NCBI GenBank assembly: GCA_003117195.1
Contig: BDSI01000062.1
Location: forward strand, 413,726 to 477,725
Reading direction: 5' to 3'
Source of the DNA: Eudorina sp. 2006-703-Eu-15
Taxonomy: Eukaryota > Chlorophyta > Chlorophyceae > Chlamydomonadales > Volvocaceae
Length of the DNA: 64,000 nucleotides
Below the pieces are notes generated by a model that saw nothing but the letters and a program-made list of their open reading frames with translations, was not told the DNA's origin and made no database searches. Positions 54,601 to 63,988 of the stretch are shown here, piece by piece. The translations under genes and the position numbers were made by a program. Every line of letters starts with the position of its first letter. Positions within the stretch are counted from its first letter, which is position 1.

Positions 54601-55042
54601 AGGGGACGGCTGCGACTTTGGCTTCCGCTTCGCCATCCTTGCATCCGGCTTCCCCTCACCCGCACCCCACCACCGGGCGCTGCTGGCGGCGGTGGGTCCC
54701 CTGGAGCTGCCCTCGCTGCACGTGTACGGCAGCAACTGCGGTGACGGCGGCGGCGGCGGCTCCGCCGCCGCCGCCGCCGCTGCCGAGTCCGCCGTCGTCG
54801 CCGGCGGAGCCGGCGGCGCAGCCGCGGCGGCTGCCCCCGCCGCCGCCGCCGCCCCCGCCGGCGACCGGCAGATCGCGCCGCGTCAGAGCGAGGCGCTGGC
54901 GGCGGCGTTCAGCTGCGAGGGCGGCCGGCGGCGGCTGCTGCGCCACCAGTGCGGCCACCTCATACCCGCCACCAAGGGCCACGCGGCCACCTTCCGGAGC
55001 TTCCTGGCGCAATTCCTGCTGGGGGTCGTGGGGACGTCGTGA
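48234..55042 (+). CDS. STR6: Rhodanese-FSH1 serine hydrolase fusion (plant STR6-like), nine exons
   Basis: Exons: 48234-48431, 48823-48990, 49453-49845, 50266-50449, 50967-51030, 51369-51491, 52043-52802, 53491-54114, 54377-55042. All phases agree and the sum is 1,059 residues. The N-terminal domain (ILLYYKYVPLQGHAAEHVAD ... GRIRVARDGVNVT) and the rhodanese domain (VVLLDARNIYETRIGHFDV ... VLMYCTGGVRCERASAYL, catalytic Cys in CTGGVR) match TSTD2/UPF0176-type sulfurtransferases. A Cys-rich zinc-ribbon-like tail follows (CLVCACPWDDYGARLRC ... CDACNAAL), then a long Gly/Ala/Gln linker. The C-terminal FSH1 alpha/beta hydrolase has RVLCLHGFRQTGKQFQ, FVFVDAPHTLP, FDGVFGFSQ|GAS (nucleophile Ser, with an intron inside the elbow), ASGF, SLHVYG and CGHLIP (likely His). 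Arabidopsis At1g09280 (STR6) has the same fusion. Substrates are unknown. Confidence 0.85.
49030..49120. repeat. (GGCTGC)n hexanucleotide run in intron 2 of the STR6-like gene
   Basis: About fifteen perfect units. Read in either direction they give long Arg-Ser or Ala-Ala shadow frames. Confidence 0.95.
50446..50597. repeat. GTGGGTCGGTGG-type repeat at the exon 4 donor
   Basis: Imperfect 8-12-bp units begin directly at the splice donor of exon 4 in the rhodanese gene. Confidence 0.8.
51622..51665. repeat. (GT)n run in intron 6 of the STR6-like gene
   Basis: A pure dinucleotide run of about 45 bp. Confidence 0.9.
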
Positions 55043-55800
55043 GACGGCCATACGGCCGAGCGAACGGCTGTACGTTCGCACGTTCATACCACTGGCGCGA
55101 GGCGCCGCGAACTCAGTAATGCGTTCGCAAATGAATCAGCACCATGAAGCGGAGGATGGTCAATCTACAGTGTAGATGTGAGTGTTGGACGGATTTGGAC
55201 GGGTTGGGTTCATTTGCGGTGTTGATCATGAGGTCGGTTATCTAGGGCCGTATGTCAAGGGAGGGGGAGGCGGCTGCGCTGTTGGGAACGGATGGAAGAG
55301 AGCGAGGGGCGGCAGGTGGCGATAGATGCTCTTACAGTTGGCGGATCAAGGGCCTGAAGTAAGCCCGCTCTACGTACGTACGATACTTCCGTCATTTGCC
55401 AAGCAATGTATGTAGCAACCTAGCAAGTTACCGCGGACCGCGCGCCTCCTACGTGCGTGCGTGTGCACAGACGGACACGGATGCACTGATCATTACTGAT
55501 CATTACACTGATGCCCTACCGCTGCATGCATGCGTGGATGGGTCGACTGTTGGGATCGGGGTCGTTAGATGTATATATATGAATTTGGCTTTGCGATGGC
55601 CTGAGGCATATGCTACCCTGTGACGGGTGGTGGCGGCGGCTTGCTGGCTGGAGAGCTGCTGGATAATAATCGCTCGCGGTTAGTGGTGCACCTAAGAGCG
55701 GTTGTTGGCCCCCAGGAACAATAATGTCTGTGCCTCGGTCGACATCGTTGCCGCGGCTGCAAGGGTGTTGCTTACTTTGGGCATATAATAATGAATGAAC

Positions 55801-56029
55801 GTTACAGCGGACCCCAAAGGGATCAACGGTGTATGCCAGCGAGGGCAAGCGAGCCCCAGCATGCAGGCCCCACCGACAAGCAAAGCGGCAAGACACCTAC
55901 ACACCTCAACGCCGCAAACAAAACCGCACCGGGGCATGACCCCACCCAGACAAACACCGAACGAAGCAAGCATAGGCGCACAGCGGGGCAACACTAATAC
56001 TACCGATGACCCGCGGGGTCCGCTGTAAC
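55801..56029. mobile_element. MITE-like element with perfect 15-bp TIRs (family R, copy 3)
   Basis: The element starts GTTACAGCGGACCCC and ends with its exact reverse complement GGGGTCCGCTGTAAC (56,015-56,029), 229 bp in total, with no coding capacity. The left flank is (GAAT)n GAAC as in the other copies. No clear target-site duplication is seen. Copies at 6.5 kb and 9.6 kb share the 5' part. Confidence 0.75.
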
Positions 56030-56374
56030 ATCCTAATAATAATACTACCTAGCTAACAGGATAGGCACAGCAAAGGGCGGGATCCCCAAAAGTGGATAAA
56101 GCCAATCAAGCACGGGGAAGGTCGCCCACATAGGCACCTCATTGCCCAGCTAGCTACCACGCACCACCCCTGAAGCACCCAGCGCTGCACCCTCTTGAGG
56201 TCGGTCTTGGAACACCTACGTACCCACGCGTGACTCGTGACACTGCCCATCCAGCGATTGCAAGTGGAGTACGTAACCCGCATCCAAACGAAACACTGTT
56301 TGTGACCAAGCAACAAGATATCAACGCAAGTCCGGCCTCCTACAATAGCTGAGGGCAGACCAGGTCGTCCCCGA

Positions 56375-56504
56375 CTTGCAATAGAGGGCAATTAATATGA
56401 CAAACATTGTGAATTAGTTTAGCGGATAATGAACGTTTTGCCGTTACCCAGCAATCCTAGGGGGCGGGGCCCCCCGAACGCGCTTCGCGCTGGGGCCCCG
56501 CCCA
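56375..56504. repeat. Repeat A: left unit with GC cruciform
   Basis: From CTTGCAATAGAGG to the end of a strong hairpin, this 130-bp unit is nearly identical to repeat B. The hairpin arms are GGGCGGGGCCCC (56,462-56,473) and GGGGCCCCGCCC (56,492-56,503), with an 18-nt loop that holds a smaller CGCG-CTT-CGCG stem. Confidence 0.9.
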
Positions 56505-56793
56505 ATAAAAAACCTCTCTCATCACACACGCACATAAACCGATCGATTGCTCGCTGGTCAACTGAGTGTTGCGACTGAGTGTCACGGCTCTTGTTCAACA
56601 CGAATACACGCATACACGTACGTACGGCTCGAATAATGCGCCCCATCGTCTCTGCCCCCACCTCAACACACGCCAGAGTTATGCCCGGCGTACCATTCGT
56701 GATTATCATTCAACACGCATTTATACATGCGGGTACGACGAAATCACGCCACCATCACGCCAAATACCAACAAGTAGGGGTCGGCTTCCTCGA

Positions 56794-56843
56794 AGCCGGA
56801 AAAGGGCGGGGCCCCCTATAATCCGTACAGGCCGCTTGCTTTA
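56794..56843. repeat. Repeat C: right unit, copy 1
   Basis: GCCGGAAAAGGGCGGGGCCC followed by CCTATAATCCGTACAGGCCG corresponds closely to repeat D at 60.75 kb. A small GGCTTC-CTC-GAAGCC hairpin precedes it. Confidence 0.75.
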
Positions 56844-57583
56844 GAACGAAAACTCTATTACCGCGCAACAGTGTGAGAGAGTTAAAGGTTACCATTGGGG
56901 GTGTCGTTGATGTTGAAGGTGGATTGGCGTGCATAGATTCACCAAGCCCACACGTCGGCAGGCCCGAAACCATCCTGCCGTACGCGCCGCCGGCGACGGC
57001 GGTCACCGTATCGTAACGCTAGACGCCTCTGCACTACCGCATCCGTCTGTCGAGCAGATGATCACATAGCAAGCTTGAAGCATTCTTGTTTTGCCCTGAA
57101 ACTGTAGTTGTTTGGTCCGTCGGCAAGCATGCAGCCCTTCAGTTGCACGCCCGCAGCAGACGTGAACCTCTAAAGTTTGCTATCAATAGTTACATAGCAA
57201 ATATAAGGCAAGAACAGGGTGCGAAAAGAGACCCGGACTTCGGCCATCGGAACTGGAGAACTCGTTGGTACTCGGTATGCTATCCCTTTGCATCTTGAAA
57301 CTTTGTTTCAATACATGATGCTAAATTGTATTCATCTGGCAAAACAGAAAGACAAATCTTGATGTTGGTGGCATCTTGATGTTCAAACATCAGAACACTA
57401 TGGAGGTTCAATTTAGCACACGCCGCCCATTCTTCATTCCAAGTATTCATCACGCGGCACCTGTTGCAACAAACATGAGCGCGAGAGGCGTTGGGTGGAT
57501 GTTGACTCGGGTCCATGGAGACCGCGGAGCTTTACTTTGACCGTTTGTGCGCAAAGAATTTTTTTCAGCCAAACCAAAGTTAC

Positions 57584-57731
57584 CTTGCAATAGAGGACAA
57601 TTAATATGACAAACATAGCGAATTAGTTTAGCGGATAATGAACGTTTTGCCGTTACCGGACGGACACACGGACATGGGCAATCCTAGGGGGCGGGGCCCC
57701 CCGAACGCGCTTCGCGCTGGGGCCCCGCCCA
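57584..57731. repeat. Repeat B: left unit with GC cruciform, copy 2
   Basis: Near-identical to repeat A except for about 18 extra bases (ACGGACACACGGACAT) before the hairpin. The hairpin arms (57,689-57,700 and 57,719-57,730) and loop match those of repeat A. Confidence 0.9.
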
Positions 57732-57971
57732 AAAAGGTTGACGACAACACACACCTACATACGGGGTATGTTCTGTGATTCCGGAGCCGTGACAACGCTC
57801 GAACAGCTAGCATGTCCAACGGTCCTCACGACAGGCATTTAGCAAGGGCAAGCAACATGCCTACCATCGAGCCCGGGTCGCGCATCACCTTCTTGCAGCC
57901 CTACCTTGTGGCAGCATGAAGTGGATTACCCCACAGCGGTGCGTTCCAGTACATACGCACGCACCAACTAC

Positions 57972-57991
57972 CGTAACCCCCTGGGGTTACG
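57972..57991. repeat. 9-bp-arm hairpin CGTAACCCC-CT-GGGGTTACG
   Basis: A perfect hairpin with a 2-nt loop, 240 bp inside repeat B. Confidence 0.8.
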
Positions 57992-59419
57992 TATAAGGGG
58001 ATCCGCATTTATCGACATCTACGTGCGTATCACCGGCGGCGGGAGGGCACTCAGCGCCCTTGCTGCCCGATTCACTCCCTCCGGCAGCCCGGGGCAGTTC
58101 ATCCAGGGTCCCTCATTAGATATCAAGTATGTTGCTTACACCTATACACCCGCCCTGTCGCGCACACGCTATCGCGCATGTATGTAAGTACGTACGTACG
58201 TGCGTGTAGTACGTGGGGAGCCCCGAGCGGCCATCCATCCATCCAGCAGGCATATAATGCATGAACATATAACGACGTACGAATTACGGCTATTACGCCG
58301 CGCGGCGGCAGACGATCTGTGCAAATGTGTAATAAGCTAGCCGGTACGGCAAGCAAAGCTCTTTGCCGTGCATACAGCAGCAGACGCTCACCGACTGACA
58401 ACAGTAGTACGTAGAGGGCGCCCCGCCCAATGGGTCCCCAACCATCCGGTGCGTACGCCTTTGCGTCGTGGATGCATGCATGAGGTAGAGGCGACGCGTG
58501 CGTGCGTGAGGCTTGCTCGCTCGCTGATAAAAATGGTCGGGCGATGTATGTAGATAGCTGGCTCGGCTGGTACTGTATGAGCGAGCCTATCTACGTACGT
58601 ACGGCCGCTGCTAGCTAGCTGCCATAGCTTCCACCAGCCACGGCAGTGCAGCCATCCAGTGGGTAGCACGCTTGCGCGCACGGTCATCAAGGACGGTGAA
58701 ATTCACGTCCGGCATCATCGCCTACGTACCGCAGTATCCATCCGCCCTATCTAGCTATCTAGCTACCTGCTGTACGGTACTACTACTACTACGGTACTAC
58801 TCGCGCACAGCAGGGTCGATCTGTCGAGGACTAGGCGTCCCTCACCCGCTTTGCCCTTTTCATTCTCATATGCTGTTTGCAGAGGCTTTGAATTTCCTCC
58901 GGGACGGTGCACCAGTACGTCCGGTATTTGACCCGCGGGCTCCCTCGGAGGCACCGACGGCCTCTCCTCGTGATCGCCATGCACTGGCCAGGCGGGCCCC
59001 TGTTTCCACCTTGGTTCCCGGCGGCACTAGCGGCACTACTACCGGCATCATCGCCAAGCTACTGAGGAAACATACGAACGAAGGACGGACGATGGGGTTT
59101 AGGGGTTAGCCATAGGGTACACATCTACACCACCGGCTGCGATCGAGCCCTGCAGTCAGCACACGCGTACAATTGCAGGTAACAAACCCAAACAGGGAAA
59201 GAGGCGCGTGCGTGCGGCGAAACCAGGGTTTAGCCCGAGTGTAGGCAATGCCATCCAGCTGATCCAGCAGGGGCCACGTATGCATACATATATACATATA
59301 TAAGGCGGCTATATATATAGTACATACATACAATATACTATGTAATATACGATGTATATAAGGCGGCTATAATATATTTATAGGAAGCCATCCAAGCAAA
59401 GCCAAAAACGAAGGTTGCT

Positions 59420-60494
59420 ATGCGTCGTACCGCGACGAAAACCCGGACGAAGACACGGAGGACCGGCAAGGCACAGGAGATACACGGTAAGTACGATTAT
59501 GCACGCATCAATGCACGCTATCTATGGTAGGCGTCCTGGCAACACTTTGCGGGCACTGCGGAAGGAGGTGAGAGCACCTGCCGAACCAATGATGTATCAC
59601 ATCAATAGGCAGGGTTAGCCGATTTGGTGGATCCAGCGGATCCATTGCGTTGATTAACAGTCAGATAGCTGCTGGAAATAGATTGGAGGTTCCTGTGCAT
59701 GTTTATTTGGGACGTGACAAGTGCCCCCAATGTTGTGAATGGTGCGATTACGGCGCCGGTGTCAAATTGGCGCTTGGGGTTTTCGACAGATAGAGTAGTT
59801 GGCTAGTGCGAACGCTAGTTGGAGTGGCTGGTATTGGTGGCAGCGGTGCGTTTGCGTTGATGTCAGCCCCTGAGGGAGCGAATGCGTTTGATAGTTATCC
59901 AAACGCCAAGAGTCGATTGTGTTGGGTTAACATGCGAATGATGTTGTACGCCCCGACCACTCTACCAACACGATTTCAGTTGGAGTTGATTCAGCTGAAT
60001 TACGACCGATTACATCCACCGCAGAGTAATGGATTTATTTTAATTAACGAAGTTACGGATACTGTGCACACAGCATTTTGGCAGTATATGCATGACTAAG
60101 CCATTTGCGTATAATACTGTGGAAGCGCAGAATTCCGCGTTCCCGAAGTACTATAGGGTGTTGAAGAGTGTTGTGGTGTATGTTGATCCGAAGGAGAGTA
60201 CTGAGAATGTTAGTACACGGTATCGTGAGGTGAACTTTTTCGCAAAGTTGTATCGGACAGCCAACTACAGATGGCAGGAGACGGATCGATCGTATTGTGA
60301 TGAATGATGCTGATGTGAAGATCAACACCGATAATGCAACTGGCACGACTGCGTACCCGCAAGCACGGATATATCTGGTGCTCCGGGCAATAAGCGGGTA
60401 TTACACAGCAGCCCCACCGGCGTCGCTGTACACAATAGCGTTACATCCAAGTTACGACATGCAGTTGCGGGTGAAGCACGAGTCGCAGAATTAG
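59420..60494 (+). pseudogene. Decayed CRESS-DNA-virus-like capsid gene
   Basis: A series of open segments in changing plus frames covers about 1,075 bp, close to a normal CRESS capsid length. It starts with an ATG and a basic, Arg/Lys/Thr-rich N-terminus (MRRTATKTRTKTRR at 59,420), as in many single-stranded-DNA virus capsids that bind their genome. Later segments show short beta-strand-like blocks. The final segment ends with a Tyr-Pro-x-Ala-Arg-Ile-Tyr-Leu-Val-Leu-Arg-Ala strand and a Lys-His-Glu-Ser tail, resembling the last jelly-roll strands of such capsids. Frame changes occur near 59,525, between 59,620 and 59,810 (at least two), near 60,095 and near 60,300, so it cannot make one protein. 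Base composition is clearly more AT-rich than the neighbouring algal genes. Assignment is by pattern only. No host or virus genus can be named. Confidence 0.5.
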
Positions 60495-60569
60495 GTGATG
60501 ACGGCGTGATTACGGCGTGATGATGGCGTAATAACGGCGTGATGATGGGTGATCATCAGCAGGTTAAAG

Positions 60570-60591
60570 AATAAAAAAAGCCGTTTTTATT
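60570..60591 (+). terminator. AATAAA signal within a hairpin after the capsid-like gene
   Basis: AATAAAAA and TTTTTATT form an 8-bp inverted repeat 75 bp after the capsid-like stop. The AATAAA motif differs from the TGTAA signal usual in volvocine nuclear genes. Confidence 0.5.
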
Positions 60592-60700
60592 AAACTGCCG
60601 CGGCGCCGCCGTGGCGCAAGAGAGAAAAGGAAAAAAATGAGAATATGTGTTAATGATTCGTTTTTGATTTGAGCCCCCATCACATGGTACAGGGTGAAAA

Positions 60701-60748
60701 TTGCGGAGCTGCTTCATATTTGCGGAGCTGCTTCATTGCGGAGCTGCC
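60701..60748. repeat. Iteron-like TTGCGGAGCTGC direct repeats
   Basis: Three copies of TTGCGGAGCTGC (two followed by TTCAT) lie directly before the GC hairpin of repeat D. Confidence 0.75.
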
Positions 60749-60795
60749 GGAAATAGGGCGGGGGCCCTACAATCGGTACAGGCCGGGTGCTTTAT
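60745..60795. repeat. Repeat D: right unit, copy 2
   Basis: GCCGGAAATAGGGCGGGGGC followed by CCTACAATCGGTACAGGCCG, with a small AGGGC-GGGG-GCCCT hairpin. It is related to repeat C at 56.8 kb. Confidence 0.75.
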
Positions 60796-60947
60796 ATATA
60801 TTGAGTTAGGGCTGTGACGGCGACATTAACATTATTATAATCATTACTTATATATTATGGGTATTATAATTATAATTAATGGGTATTATAATATTTTATT
60901 GATCAATGTTTGATAGTCTGATTATTGTTACGTATCATTATTCATTA

Positions 60948-61733
60948 TTATTTAAACCATATAACGCCGTTGTTATATATGTCAAGTCCTATCACTAGTC
61001 TTACCACCGAAGCACCTTCATCCTCCCCTTCAGCATCCTCCTCTTCAAATTGATCATCCCTCCACCTGCGCCTGTTGTGCTGCTGCCATGACGCCCACTG
61101 TGATAGCCGGTTTTTGAGCATCTGCTCCAGGTACACTGTCTGATTCTGCATGTCCTGCTGGTGCCGTGTATCCTGCTGATGCATCAGCTGCTGCACTTCT
61201 GCTTTGTGCTTGATGACTTGCTGCCGAATATCCTGGTCAGCTGCCGCGAGCTTACCATCCAGATATGACTTCAGCTCGGTGTTTGCGCCCCACTGCTTTG
61301 AATCCAAATGCTTGGCCAGGTGATCTTTTGCCTCCAAGTGTGAATCCTTAAGCTGCATAGCCAGTCTGTGCATCGCCTGCTGCTGCGTTGCAAGCTGTTG
61401 TTCTGCCTGCTGCTGCATCGAATACAGCTGCACTCCATGAGTGTGCAATACCTGGAGCTGCTCTTGCATCGCCTGCAGCTGCATTTCCATTTGTTGCGTC
61501 GCCTGCCGCTGTTTGGCGTGCTGCTGCGCGGCCTGCTGCTGCAACGTCTGCACCTGCATAGCGAGCTTCTGGTCTGCCTGATGCTGTATCTCCCGCTGGT
61601 ACATGGTCAGATTCACCATGGCGGCCTGGAGCTGCGCCTCGTGAGCGTCTGCAGGCTTCACCTGCTGCGCAAGCGCAGGCACGACATACATGGTATGCAT
61701 GCATGCATGGATGGCCGAAATCAGTATCAGCAT
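60948..61733 (-). CDS. Gln-rich coiled-coil protein, unknown
   Basis: An uninterrupted 261-codon frame. The first 22 residues (MLILISAIHACMHTMYVVPA) look like a signal peptide or membrane anchor. However, this part overlaps a GCATGCATG tract, so the true start may be a later Met. The body is a long heptad-like coiled coil rich in Gln, Ala, Met and Leu (QLATQQQAMHRLAMQL; QQAEQQLATQQQ), followed by a less biased helix with Lys, Asp and His. The C-terminus is acidic (FEEEDAEGEDEG) and ends in a short hydrophobic segment. It lies tail-to-tail with the capsid-like pseudogene, with the iterons and repeat D between them. It may be part of the same element or an unrelated host gene. No Rep, helicase or other catalytic motif is present. 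Confidence 0.5.
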   Translation of the reverse strand: MLILISAIHACMHTMYVVPALAQQVKPADAHEAQLQAAMVNLTMYQREIQHQADQKLAMQVQTLQQQAAQQHAKQRQATQQMEMQLQAMQEQLQVLHTHGVQLYSMQQQAEQQLATQQQAMHRLAMQLKDSHLEAKDHLAKHLDSKQWGANTELKSYLDGKLAAADQDIRQQVIKHKAEVQQLMHQQDTRHQQDMQNQTVYLEQMLKNRLSQWASWQQHNRRRWRDDQFEEEDAEGEDEGASVVRLVIGLDIYNNGVIWFK

Positions 61734-63687
61734 GTCATTGTCTGTAATATCAAAAAGTAATAAAATATTTGAATTTTATGCTATTCTCCAGATCGATATC
61801 CGTCAAGCTACTATTACTGTCGACTATGTCCGTCGACAAGCAAGTACCTACAAGCGTACCTTACTACAGCCCAGGCAACTCCCCATGGCGATAAAAAAGG
61901 ATGTACCACAAGCGATTTAGTTACCTAAGATAGATAAAAGAAGCAATGGCGTGCGATATGTCTGGCACTTCTTCGTTGCGCCTTGTAAGCTGAAGCAGTT
62001 GGTATTACGTACCAGACAAACAAGAGAAATAATTGACAGCAGTTCCAGAAATATGGTAGGCCAGCTTCAGGCTGCAGCGTAATGCATGGCGTATGTCTGG
62101 CATACGAGTCGCCGTACGTGTATACCTTTTTGTTACAAACAGCCAGCAACCATAATGACCAGCGCTTAACTTAAACGATAACTACTAGTGTGATGCCAAC
62201 GAACCTTTTGAGTTAACCGCAAGCAAGGGGTGAGAGCATTCACCGATGAGTGTAAAGATATCAGTTTCTGTACACCATAACTCCAAAAACAATTGTGAAC
62301 AATTTATCTAAAAGTCTCGCATAATGGAACCATAAGCACACATCGAATGTCATGTCCTTCAAAATTGCGATTGCCCGGTTATGGCATATATATGTACTGC
62401 TGCTGCTCGCTCAGGTCTCCTGGATACTGAGAATAATCTGTCCCTAACAGTTCGCTCTACTGAATACTCGTTGGACCAACCAGCTGGCAGGAGGACGTCT
62501 CGGGTCTGCATATCGTGTATTGTTTGACTAACGAGCGTTAACCTTTTAGAAGAATCGAGTGCGAAAATGTTAGGATGATTATGATAATGATTGCTTTTCT
62601 GAGTTCCTGGTCTTCGTTTATGAGAGGGTAACGAAAGATTGCACTCGACTGGGAAGACGTCCTCTACGTCGGTCCTCACTTTGTTGTACTGATTTACCTT
62701 GGGTGCTTTATGATGCTTTAATCATTTATGCATAACAGTTTGTGTAATTTGGTGGTGAATAATTCCGGTCGTGTCTGACCTCTGGTCCATCGGACAGCTG
62801 GCAGCATGCAGACACGAAGCACCGTTGTCGGCCCAACATGCCTCAGAGCACATCCTTGAACTTCTGTTGTAAGTCTTTATGCTGCATTTGTAAAGGTAAT
62901 CTGTCCCTACAGCTCGCAATGCGACGAGCTCGTGCCTAAACAAGCAAGACGAACCTGCTGTAGATGAATATACAGCAATTCATTACTGTCGGAAGACTCT
63001 GCCATAAACATTAATTTTAACAATTAAACTTATTTTTCATAAGAAAGTGCGACTCCCGTAAACCACGGCATGAATTGTTACAGTTTTGCATTGTCGTGAG
63101 ACCGAAAAATGCATGCATACGTAAACGGACATAGCTGGAATAGCTGAAGTGGCAACCGGAGCAGGCCATACAAGCAAACAACCGACGGGCCACCGCCTGC
63201 GGTGCCCGCCCACCACTTTGACCTTCACTTTGCGCGCGGTCATCAATGTCCTCTCGCTATCTATTACGATTCGCATCAATCGATCCCGCCCCTTCGCTGC
63301 TGCAAGACATTGTTCTCACTCAAGCACCAGGCCTTCTGATGTCATCTTCACGGGCGGCCAGTACTTCGGCGGCGCACTCTGCATTCACACGCACACGCAG
63401 CGCGCGGGGTGCATGATATTTCGTTGGTACATTCCAATTTAACGTCGACGTTATTTGACAGCGGGAAAATGCGGTACGTATAGATGTGCGCCACAATGTT
63501 TAAAGGAAGGGCTCGGCTTACTTGCTTGCGTGAGAAATATAGAGCCGCTTCGTCGTTGGTGTCGTACGTACACGGCCATGCACGTAAGCACGAGCCTCTC
63601 TTGCATGGCGTCACCTCGAACGTACCACAGATTGATGTCGTACTTTCTTATTTCTACATGCTCGCTGCGTCATCATACATTACCCAC
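61734..63687. other. No gene recognised
   Basis: The stretch is relatively AT-rich with short frames only. A minus frame at 62,359-62,679 (106 codons) and one at 63,037-63,279 containing KVKVKVVGGHRRR were inspected. Neither shows a full domain, and downstream exons of the ubiquitin-like gene could not be traced here. Confidence 0.4.
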
Positions 63688-63865
63688 CAGATCGTAACCC
63701 TGCAGCGCAAAGCCCGTGTGCATGTCCATCTCCAGCAGTGTACGGCTGTCATACACGGACGTCAGCTCCTTGCCGTGCCAGAACAGCTGCTGCTTGTCCT
63801 GCGGCACCCCCAACTTCTCCGAAGCCGCCGCCTTGAGGTCTCCGATGGTCTGCTCGTAGCGCACC
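63688..63865 (-). CDS. Ubiquitin-like-domain protein, one internal exon
   Basis: The exon runs from an acceptor (ATCACGCAG, exon from 63,865, phase 2) to a GTGGGT donor after 63,688 (phase 0). It codes for VRYEQTIGDLKAAASEKLGV, then PQDKQQLFWHGKELTSVYDS, then RTLLEMDMHTGFALQGYDL. This matches the ubiquitin beta-grasp pattern: TIGDLKxxxxxxxGVP, QxLxxxGKxL, then TLxxxxxxxGxxLxxxxL. The Lys/Arg pattern is not that of ubiquitin itself, and no C-terminal GG is visible, so this is a built-in UBL domain of a larger protein rather than a conjugated modifier. The start, further exons and hence the gene family lie upstream of the window end or could not be found downstream. Its direction is toward the coiled-coil gene. 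Confidence 0.6.
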
Positions 63866-63988
63866 CTGCGTGATGACAGCGAGGGTGAGGCGGACAGGCC
63901 GGAGCGAGGCAGGTAACTTCCCGACAGGCGGACAGATCAGTCCAGCACAGGCCGCCGGGGGCAGACAGACCGGCGCGAGCGAGGCAGG

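Larger units (their letters stand above)
55043..59419. other. Gene-poor region with mobile and viral-like repeats
   Basis: No confident gene. It holds the MITE-like element (55,801-56,029), repeat pairs A/B and C (below), and many ACGTACGTACG and GCATGCATG simple tracts (58,180-58,620). Two moderately protein-like plus frames, about 56,850-57,010 and 57,906-58,187, and one minus frame at 57,280-57,516 lack recognisable domains. They could be further decayed pieces of the virus-like element. Confidence 0.45.

Noticed and set aside
56053..56391. 112-codon minus frame considered as a Rep fragment
   Set aside because: No rolling-circle motifs (the HUH-type motif II, the YxxK motif III) or Walker A/B can be found in any frame.
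57906..58187. 93-codon plus frame considered as a second capsid or Rep piece
   Set aside because: It has some strand-like segments but no recognisable motif, so it is left as unannotated sequence inside the element.
61809..61817. TACTATTAC, which fits the CRESS origin nonanucleotide pattern
   Set aside because: It is not in the loop of a stem. The only nearby hairpin (TGTCGAC arms) lies beside it, so a chance match is likely in 64 kb.
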